From Tetrahymena thermophila SB210 (Eukaryota > Ciliophora > Oligohymenophorea > Hymenostomatida > Tetrahymenidae): 64,000 nucleotides of DNA. The position numbers and the translations under genes were made by a program. This document shows, one piece after another, positions 49,218 to 59,020 of this stretch (position 1 is the stretch's first letter; every line of letters begins with the position of its first letter). The DNA lies in NCBI RefSeq assembly GCF_000189635.1, contig NW_002476086.1, positions 124,001 through 188,000 of the forward strand, given 5' to 3'. Below the pieces are notes generated by a model. It had not been told where the DNA came from. It worked only from the letters and a program-made list of their open reading frames with translations, and ran no database searches.

Positions 49218-49337
49218 GCTGTCGGCCATACTAAGGTGAAAACACCGGATCCCATTCGAACTCCGAAGTTAAGCGCCTTAAGGCTAGGTTAGTACTAAGG
49301 TGGGGGACCGCTTGGGAAGTCCTAGTGTCGACAGCCT
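49218..49337 (+). rRNA. 5S rRNA, copy 2
   Basis: Second 120-nt 5S gene, 238 nt downstream of the first, same strand. It differs from copy 1 by two base-pair-preserving double changes: terminal helix GCTGTCG with CGACAGC, and helix V CTAGG with CCTAG. A TTTTT run follows. The 118-nt spacer between the copies is AT-rich and holds nothing else. Confidence 0.97.
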
Positions 49338-50179
49338 TTTTGTTTTTAAAATAATTTGAGATTAGTTAAAAACAATAGTAATTAAAATTAGTTTATAGCA
49401 TAAAATAATTTTTATTTAATTAAGGAAAAGTAAAACTGCTAATTTCATTATTAATTTATTTAACATTATTGCAAATAAAGTATCAAGTTAAAGAAATTGG
49501 AATTAAACAAGTAAATCATAATTTATTTATTATTTAACAATTTTAAAAACTAAAAAATCATTTTACATTTTTAATTAATTTTTATTTTACCTTTTACATT
49601 ATAAATTAAAATTTTATAATTTAATAACCATTATTATTTTTGAAAATAAAGAAATTGTAAAACAAATAAATATTAGATTATAAGATAAATATTTTCTTTG
49701 TTTAGGAGAAATCGATCAATCAAAATTAAAATTAAAATTTACTATATCTAAAAAAAATGATTGATAAAAATTAATTTCTTCAATATATTTTAATTTGTTT
49801 ATAAAGCATGATCTATTATTTACATTAAAAATTGCTATTAAACATTTGATTATCTTTTATCTGTGTTCAATTTAAAAATAAAATCAGCTTATCTTAAATT
49901 ATTTAAATCTAATATTTAGCCAAAATATTTATGTAGAAAAATAAATACATTATTTTAAATAATATTCATTCTCATGAAATAAATTTTCTAATATTTATTG
50001 AAAGAGACACAGGAAGTAATTAATTAAAGGAGACACTATATATTAGTTTTCTTTTGGTTTATAGTTGCTAGAGACGCAAGTTATGGTCGTAATTATAAAA
50101 AGAAAATAAATACAAATATCAACTTATTAATAATAAATTAATTATAAAAAATATTCTAAATTAAAAATAAATAACAGAA
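49338..50179. other. Spacer upstream of the PARP gene
   Basis: AT-rich. Near its end, the motif GAGACAC occurs at 50004-50010 and 50030-50036, with GAGACGC at 50071-50077, about 100-175 nt before the PARP ATG. No gene. Confidence 0.5.
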
Positions 50180-52891
50180 ATGATTTTGAATAATTTCAAT
50201 TACCCGAAATAACCAGAAATCTAAAATTAATAACAATAACATTAAATACATAAAATAAAAGACTCTTTAGCTTTAAGAGTACTTTTTAATACTAGATAAA
50301 AAGAAATTTAAAATCTTGCAAATATATTTAGATTAACTTATTCTGTAAATGAGTATTAAGGCTTTATAGAAACATTCAAATTTGATAAAGATAAAGAAAA
50401 TCAAATGGAAGATAATCCAAGCTAAGTCTTTATTGAATAGATTGAAATGCTTTTGTAAGATGTTTAAAAAAGTATCAAATAAGAAGAATATGAATGCAAT
50501 GCAGATGAATATGATAAAATAAAAAGAATTATTAAAAAAAATAAAGCATATCAAACAATTTTAAAATAAGCGGCTTAGATAAAATTTATAAATTTTGATA
50601 ATTCGAATGGAGATCTTTCTACAAATACCTACATGCCAGATGTCTTAAAGAAGTACACTATAGATGACTAAATAGCAATTAAGGTTTGTCAAATAAATAA
50701 GCCTGATTAGCTAAACTTGTAATTTTTTGACTATTTTTTGATAAATATGTCATAAAGTGGACTTTTTACTGATTCTTTTGCATAAAATCTTTATAATTCC
50801 AATAAAATATTTAAGCAAAAAATAAAATCAATAAAGCATGAAATTGAATAGAATAACTCTCTTTTGATTGATACTTTAAACTTTGATCAAAATGAAGATA
50901 ACAAGCAAAAGTAGGAAATTGATTTTATTTTTGAAGAATAAAGCAAGTCTTAAAAAAGTTATCCATTAACAATTATAATCCAAACTTCACTAGAAGAAAA
51001 GAATTGTATAGCTAATCTTAAGTTAATTTGGGATCGAGTATTGAAAAATATTTAGAGTAACCGCAAAGGATTTTTCCAATTTGGCTTATCTTTACATAAT
51101 TCGTGTTCTTCGAAATACTTATCATGCATAATATAATTTTTAAAGGAAAAAATACAAAACCAAAAAGATAACTTCTTTAAACTTCCATCTGAGTTTTGGA
51201 TATTTGTTTCTTAAGGCAATGAAAATAGGGTTATCAATATGATGAATGACCTATTAAAAAACAAAGATCAAATATTTTAGAATCCAAAAAAAATTTGTTA
51301 TAACTCTTACTATTCTGGAAATATAGCAGAAAAAAAGTATTTTTCATAAGAAACAAAAGATATAATAAAAAAAGCTTTACAAATTGGACTTGAAGCTGTT
51401 CCATTTGTTTTAAACGGTGATGCTGTAACCTTTAATTAAAATAATCCAAATTTGTTTCCAGGAGTATATGGATTTGGTGCGATGCCAATTATGTCAGCAC
51501 CTGCTGTGTGGAGAAATCCAAAAAGTAAAAAAAAACCAAAAAACGAAGACGTTTATAAAGACACATTTAGGATAGATCTTTAAAAAATGTAAATGCAAGG
51601 AACACTTTAGAATTCTATCTTTCCCATTTTCGAAGATGGTAATGGATACTCATATTTTAATAATAATACAATGGCCTAAAAAAAATTAGACTCAGCTCTA
51701 TCTAAGATGATAAAGATATATAAACTATTGGATATAAAATAAATAAGTTATTAAATAAATTTATTAAATAATCAATTCACTTCTACTTTTTGTGAGTTAA
51801 ATTTCTCCACAGACACAGTTAAGGTGATTGGAGGACAAAGAACTGATAATAATAAATAAGCAATTCCTGATTTTAATGCTGAAAGCGCAGACAAAGATGA
51901 AGATGATCATGATATGCTAGAAGAAGATCCTTTGAATGAAGATAAGATAGATATTGAAGAGGAAGAATGGAAAAATAATTAAAAGGATATTGTGTACTAG
52001 AGACCTAAAATCGTTGTAAGGGGTAATCAAGAATGTATCAACTTAATAGGATGTATTTTAAAAGATATTGAATAAGACAAGTACATATTACATGAGATTA
52101 AAATTAGCTCAAACATCCCTAAAGGTATCACAAAACTTTTTACTTAACTTGAAAATCTATACAAAGTGTGGATATATGTAGGGAATCAATCTATTACAAT
52201 ATAAGGCTACCGTAAAACTTTGAACAATATTTTACCTTTAATTTACAAAGCAGTTTTAGAAATTCCTTAAGACTAAAAGCAAGAAAAAGAAGATTTGTAG
52301 ATTGAGTTGGGAATGCCTAAACACTGGGAAAAATAAGATGATAATCTAAAATTAGTAACAATCAACTTAAACTCAGATGAAGCTAAAAAAGTTATACAAC
52401 TTTTCTAAAATTCGATGCAAAACATGCCAATTACCAAAATAGAAAGAATCTAAAATATAAGCTTAATGAAAAATTATCTTTTTGAAAAATAAAAACTTAA
52501 AGAAAAGGGAGATGCTACTGAAAAGTGGTTATTCCATGGAACACGCGCTACACATCCCTCAGTCATTTATAGCAGTCCAGAATAAGGTTTTGATTTTAGA
52601 TTGGGATAAGGTGGCATGTATGGAAAAGGTACTTACTTTCATGATGATGCTTCTTACTCTCATAGCTTTAAATATACTACTCCTTAAAATAAAAGCTAAA
52701 TGTTTCTCGCAGCAGTCTTGGTTGGAAGATGTATTGCTCAACCCCCTAATGCATTTGTAGCACCTCCTTTTTATAACTAGGCTAAAGGCATCAGGTATGA
52801 TTCAGTTAGGTGTATGGGTGCTTATGGTCATAATCAATATATTGTCTATCACAATTCTAAATCTTATCCTCTCTATTTGATCACTTATTGA
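50180..52891 (+). CDS. PARP-family ADP-ribosyltransferase, 903 aa
   Basis: Intronless frame of 904 codons from ATG 50180 to TGA 52889. The C-terminal 130 residues are a PARP catalytic domain: KWLFHGTR with His786, GMYGKGTYFHDDASYS with Tyr819, VRCMGAYGHNQYIVY and LYLITY at the end. The third residue of the triad, Glu in poly-ADP-ribosylating PARP1, is Gln886 here (CAA codon), so mono-ADP-ribosylation or altered chemistry is likely. A long N-terminal region has no domain I can name; around residues 275-470 it looks globular (YPLTIIIQTSLEE, NRKGFFQFGLSLHN, PSEFWIFVSQGNENRV). A strongly acidic linker (near 565-590) precedes a second globular stretch that leads into the catalytic domain. Target and cellular place are unknown. 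Confidence 0.93.
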
Positions 52892-53212
52892 ATTTTCATT
52901 TTACTAAAAATTATGTATCAAATCCTAATATTATTTGTATCCAATTAAACTTATATAAAATTATAGTTTATAATTTTAAATTTGATATATATTTTAATCT
53001 GTTACTAAAATACTATTAATTATAATCTTGATTGTTAAAATTTAAAAGAAATTAGCAAATATTTTTAAATTAATTTTACATTTAAAACTAAATTTATTTC
53101 CTTCGACATATACATGTAAAAATTTGTTTAAAATTTATTTAATACTCAAAAATTTATTATACTATTATGAGCTATATAATAACAATTATAGTTAAAAATT
53201 TTAATTAAATTT
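52892..53212. other. Convergent spacer
   Basis: About 320 nt of AT-rich DNA between the 3' ends of the PARP gene and the minus-strand membrane protein gene. Nothing recognised. Confidence 0.5.
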
Positions 53213-55367
53213 TCAAATTAGTGATGAAAATATTCTTTAATCAGTGCTACTCAAATTTTGGATATTCTAGCACTTTTTTATAAAGCTTTCAATGTATTTG
53301 GATTTTAATTCATCCGATTATGAAATTTCAAATTATTCTTCAAAGTAATTTTTTTTGTAATCATCTAAATATATTTTTTTAAAATAAATTATCTTTGTAA
53401 ATTTAAAAGAAAGAATATTACTTTTATCAATATTATCTTGAAAGTACATATCCGTAATACCTACGAGTTCTAAAGCAGCTAATTACTCATTACTCAATAG
53501 AATCATAATAGCTTTTTTAACCAAAAGCATATCTTTATAGAAGCTAACAAAGTCTAAGCTATTAGCTACTTGGTTTTTAATAGATTAAATAGTGATTTTG
53601 TTTAGTCCTTTCATCTCTAAATGTTTTTTTTTATTGAACAGTCTTTATTATTAAAAAAAATTAAAAATTTTTGCTGAAAAAAAAGATTTATTTTGATTTT
53701 TAATATAAAAATAATATTTAGATTTACTTGAAATTAAATAGTTTGTTTTCTATTTTCTTTGATAGATTTTAATTATCAATTCTTGAATTTATACAATCTA
53801 ATAAATTTTACTTTTTAGGTAAATCATCAAGTTTTGATTTAACTTCCATATTTTGCAATTTACTTGTTTATGAATTTGATAATATAATACCTTTTGAGAT
53901 AGATTAATAATCTGTTTAATTGTTTTTAAATATTTTGTTATTATCTTCTGGAGATCTATACCTCTTTCTTTGTTTTTTTCCAATTTAAGGTTGGACAGTA
54001 CTTTTTTCTATATTAAAATTTTGGTTAGTAATAATTTTGCTTTTTGGAGACTATTCAGTGCTGTAGATTTCAGAAATTATGGACTCTTTTACTTCATCTT
54101 ATTATTTATCATCATATTTGATCCTTGTATTTGAGCTCAATATTAATTATTGCTGCTTAGCTATAATAGACGGTACAAATATTTATCCTTGATGCTCGTC
54201 GCTGTTCTAAGTTTGCGTTTGATAACTTTCAGATAAACCTTCTAATTGGATGATATCATCATAAACTTGTAAATTATTTACTTTTAAAATTTTTTAGAAT
54301 GTTCCTTTATATATGTTTTATAAAGTTAGCATGAATAACTCTTGTTTTATGATTTACTGTGCCATCTATCTACCAAAAAATCCTAAACACATAAGGAGAG
54401 CTAAAGTACTGTTGCATAAAGCTAATACTTCAGGATAAGTAGGATATTGAATGCCTATATACTAAACTGTTTCATCCACGCTATAAATAATTTCAATTAT
54501 ATTGTTGAATGGTAATGGCTAGCTTATGTCATTTACATATGATCCTAAAACTTGACTATTGACTATAAAAGATATAGGAGAAGTATACTCATATTCGTTT
54601 TGAATTAAAGGGCCATCTTTAACTGTAGTAGTGTGCTTTTGAGCTCTCAATTCTGTAAGCATTTTTTGGTTTTTAGATATTAAAATATTTTAGTTTTTAA
54701 AACTAGTTTAAATAGACTTGGATGTTGTATTATATTAAGATGTGTATAGTTTAAGACTTAGCATATTATTTACGTCTGTTAAATAATCTGATATTTCTTC
54801 TGGGCTAGCGCAATTATCAGGAACAGTTTATTTGAATTAGTCAATATCTTAGCACCTATATACGAAGATAGTTATATCAGAATAAATTTGATTAATATTT
54901 CCAGTTGTAATATATTTATTAGGGAGCTTTGACATATCTAAACATTTAAATCCATTTAATTAAGGGTTTTAGCATTAGATAAAATCTATTTAGGATACAT
55001 TAAATGTGGTTGAAGTCTTTTCAATAAATAAGGCAACAAAAGTCAAATAAGTTTTATTTTTTTGAGCTTATAAGTCATCTAAGGTGCGGTTTCCTTAAAA
55101 TTATGTAAATTAAAATGCAAACAGATCATTATGCATAGATATATTGATGTTGTCATTAGTAACGAAGCTTTAAGACCTATACTTAGGTGGCATTTAATTA
55201 TTAGAATATCCATAAGTTAAGTAAAAGAAGTAAGTTAGAGTTACGATGACTATTGATATGGATAAAAACCCTCCAATACAAGTTCTTTTTCTTTAACTTT
55301 ATTTTGCAGAATTAAATTAAAAGGGTTATGCAAAAATATCAAAATTTTTTAGAAATTTGCTGATCAT
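53213..55367 (-). CDS. Two-TM ciliate membrane protein, 689 aa, 2 exons
   Basis: Exon 1 is 55367-53728 and exon 2 is 53642-53213, joined by an 85-nt phase-2 intron; total 690 codons. The N terminus MISKFLKNFDIFAQPFQFNS leads to a first membrane helix at about 31-53 (GGFLSISIVIVTLTYFFYL). A large Cys-containing region follows (SPEEISDYLTD, YNTTSKSI), then a second helix near 313-335 (VLALCNSTLALLMCLGFFGR) and a long polar C-terminal tail. This matches, from memory, a large Tetrahymena family of uncharacterised membrane proteins whose tails end in motifs like KKAIMILLSNEQLAALELVG, which sits in exon 2. Without the intron, exon 1 would read on to a TGA at 53487 in a frame with no family similarity. 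N and C termini are predicted on the same side. No function is known to me. Confidence 0.78.
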
Positions 55368-57314
55368 GTTATTTTTAAGTTAATTTTTTGTTATTATTTT
55401 TTATAATTAATTATTATGCATATTTTATGAATTACTTTATTAATTTTCATATAGTATATTTTGTTACTTTTATTAAAAGCTTTAAAAAAAATTGGGACAT
55501 CAAATTAGTGACTGTTTCTGATTAATTCCTTTTGCAAATAAAATTATTAAAAAGAAAAAACAGTATATTTAAATTTTTATTTTTTTTAGTATTGAATGAA
55601 GTAAAGACTCGCAACTATGAATTTAATAGTATGATACTTAAAGAAAGTATGAAACTATCTAATCTATAAAAAAAAACTAATTATTTATTCCTATTGAATA
55701 AAAAGGGCTTGAATAAAATATACTCTAACTTGAAGGATTCAATAAATTAGTAAATACTTTTAAGATAACATCACAAAAGAAATAAAAATATTGAAAAGCA
55801 CTAAAAATTAAACATTTGATACCTTTTATTTAAAAGTAATTTATAATATTTCTTTTATTTTTTATATAAAAATAGATATTTATGCTTTTAATAATTATTT
55901 TATTGATAAATTAATAAACTAAATTATGAATTTTTTGTCAAAAGGATAATGTTTTTAAGTAAAGTATAATTATTTTTAGAACCAATTTATAACTCAATCC
56001 TATAAATTTAACCATTACAATAGTAAATTTTATTAACATTAAAATTAAAGAATTTATATTAATTTGTTCGTTTTTTTATTGATGGTGAACTAACAATTGG
56101 ATGGATGTAAAAGCAAGCGTACTAAATTAATTAAAAATAAATTTAAAAAAAATAGTTAAAAAAATAAGTATTATTCAAATAGCTTAACAAAGATTTTTAA
56201 CTTTTTTGATTGCTCTTAATATTTTTTTATTGTAAATATTTTTATTAATTTACAAAAATTTTGAATTTGAGTATAAAATATTTTTAAAAATTAAAGTGCA
56301 TTGAAGTGTAATTATTGTTTAATATTTATTGTGAGAAGGGCAATTATTTAAATGAACTTTAATCACTTGAAAACTTCTGAATCTGAAGTAATGAACATTT
56401 TTATTTTAAAAAATTAATTTATGATAAAATTATTTAAAATTGAGACTTTTATTAATATATAAGCAAATTACTTCAAAAAGTCATACACTCATATATACTT
56501 TAAACTAATTTTCCATCCATCCATCTTAAATATTTATATCTATTTCATATTTTGCACATTTTTTTAATTTTAAAGAAAAAACTTAATTGAATCTCGATAA
56601 ATCGAAAATTTAGATAATATTTACCATAAACAAATAAAAAAAAATATGAATAGAAATAGGTCGATATCATTATTTTAAGAATTTTTTATTAAATATCAAT
56701 ATTTCAAATATATTATATATGCTTAACTCTAATTTTGATACATTAATCAATTTATAAATTTTATATTGATTTTATTTAGTATCTATCATTTTAACTTATT
56801 TAGAAGTTAAAGTATTAATAACTAATTTTATGTGTATTTTTATTAAATTTTAATTTTATGTTTTTTATTCAAGGTAATTTCATAAAATACCTAAGAATGA
56901 AATTTTACCATTGTATGGTCCTTATTATTTGTTTAAGTTGAAAATATTATTTCAATGCTAATAAAATAAATAAAAACAAAAAGAACTTAAATTAAAATTA
57001 AAATAATGAATAAAAAAGACTAAGCCTTTTACATTAAAAAATATTATCCTTTTCTATATTTATACAAAAAACCTAACTTTTATCAAGTTGACAAATAAAC
57101 AAAAATCATGAGATGAAAAAAAATAAAAACTTATTTTAGTTTATTAATCTTATTTCCTTGTCAGAAAAATAGGAATATTTATTAATTTAATTATACAATT
57201 TTTTAATATTGTCAGGTTAAATTTCAATAATTAAATATATTTACAGTATTCAATAAAATAAAAAAATCAATCATTTAAATTAAAAAACACGAAAAAAAAC
57301 AAAATCTATCAAAA
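55368..57314. other. Divergent spacer, 1.9 kb
   Basis: AT-rich region between the membrane protein gene and ARF copy 6. It holds the copy 6 upstream element at 57154. No gene or repeat was recognised elsewhere. Confidence 0.5.
57154..57169 (+). promoter_or_regulatory. Conserved upstream element of ARF copy 6
   Basis: TTCCTTGTCAGAAAAA, 161 nt before the ATG, identical to the word before copies 1-3 although the rest of the flank has diverged. Confidence 0.55.
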
Positions 57315-57944
57315 ATGGGTCAATTTATAGCAAAAGCTTACTACTCTCATCGAAATAAAAGAGAAAGAAGATTATTAATGTTAGGATTAGATGGAGCTGG
57401 TAAAACTACAGTTCTAGATTTAATAAAGCTTAAAGAATAAGTTTAAATTATTCCTACTTATATATCTAATATCAAGTCTGTTTAATATAAAAATCTTAAG
57501 TTTATTATTTGGGATATTCCTGATTAGAAGAAAAATAGATAATTATGTGATTATTATTCTTATTTTAACCATGGATTAATTTATGTTTTAGATTCTACAG
57601 ATAGTAATAGAATGAACGATGTTAAGTAAGCTTTAAAAATTATTATTGAAAGAATGATTGGTATTCCAGTTTTAATACTAGCAAATAAATAGGATATTGC
57701 TGTTATGAGTGTGAGTGAAATCTAAGAAAAGCTTTAAATGCATACAATTAAAGGAATAGGTGAATGGCATATATAAAGATGCTGTTCGTTAAATGGTGAA
57801 GGGATTTATGAAGGCTTTAGCTGGCTATCAAAAGTTTTAAATAAACAATAAAAGTAAAATGGTGAAATAACTAATGATGGGCTAGATTCTTTATTAGATA
57901 TTTTAAATAATCAATAAAAGCTATAAAAATGTTTAGCACATTGA
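57315..57944 (+). CDS. Degenerate ARF-like protein with altered switch II and extended tail, 209 aa
   Basis: Intronless, 210 codons, TGA at 57942. It is clearly related to copies 1-3 ([42 protein letters not shown]), but the key switch motifs are changed. WDIGGQ is WDIPDQ, so the two switch-II Gly residues are Pro69 and Asp70; switch I reads PTYISNIKS. The P-loop and NKQD are kept, so nucleotide could still bind, but normal switching is doubtful. The usual TGA after the Gln-Gln-Lys end is replaced by TAA (Gln), and the frame continues 27 residues. This tail repeats the preceding 21-codon unit in diverged form (NGEITNDGLDSLLDILNNQQ against [20 protein letters not shown]). The frame has no stop, so it may still be expressed. 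Confidence 0.85.
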
Positions 57945-59020
57945 TAAATGATAATATTTAAATTAATAAAATTTAATTAAAATTTAAGTAAAAATATTTA
58001 AATTCAACTTTTTATATATATGCACGAATATAAAATATAATTATTTAATAATTCGATTAAAAAATTTATTTTTGAGAAAATAGTAAATCTAAATTTAATT
58101 TTTTTGAAATTAATTTTTCTTTTAAATCAAATATCAATTTTAAAATTTAATTATTTAGGAAATCAGTTTAATTAATAAATTACCCTTTTCTTGGTCTTTA
58201 ATCCGATTAAAGCATACATAAATTGTTTTATTTTTAAAAAACAATAATAAGTATATAATTACTGTAAATCCTCATACATAAAGACTTTTTTCTTTAAGGT
58301 TTATTTTTTAAAAATTTTATAACTAAAAAAATATTTGTATTTATACCTATCTATCTATGGAGATCTTAATATTAAAGGATCTACAGTATTTATATTTTTG
58401 AAAAACCAAGATTTTTTTCATAATTTTACTTGAAAGTCAATCTAAAATGTTCAAAAAGTATTAATTTTTTTAAAAACAAAATTATAATAAAAAAACTTTT
58501 TAAAATAAGATAAAAAATAATTCAAGATGAGCATTTGTTAACATTAAAATGCTTATTAAATAAAAATATATAATTATGAATAATATTCTAAACCAATATA
58601 TCCACTTTGTTCATTATTTTAAAAGTTTTTTCTTTTGATTTTCCTATTATTATTAGATATTCTTTTTAAAAAAATCAATTTTAATTTTTATTTTTTTTTG
58701 ATTAAATGATTGTATAGTTTATTGAGATATGTATGATATAAAGCAAGTAGAAAGTAGAAATTCAACACGTTTAATAAATTAAAATAAATATATATGATAA
58801 TAAATATGAATTTACTTTGTATTTTACGCGAATTTAAGATTTAATTAATGTATAAAAAGAAAACAGGAAGAATTAAAAAGAAAAGAATAAAATAAATTGT
58901 TAAATAAGTTAAAAAATTAAATTAGATACAAATAATTAATTCTTTATCAAAAATAAAAGGTGTATTCATTTAAATAAATAAAAGGAATAAGAAAACATAA
59001 TTAATTAATAAGTTTCTAAG
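57945..59020. other. AT-rich spacer
   Basis: About 1.1 kb between ARF copy 6 and the P-type ATPase gene. No gene, RNA or repeat recognised. Confidence 0.5.

Noticed and set aside
53487-53727. Read-through of the membrane protein gene to TGA at 53487
   Set aside because: It would overlap the final exon in another frame and encode low-complexity AT-derived residues. The spliced version restores the family tail.
53798-53983. Minus-strand frame of 61 codons
   Set aside because: It overlaps exon 1 of the membrane protein gene in a different frame and has no independent support.
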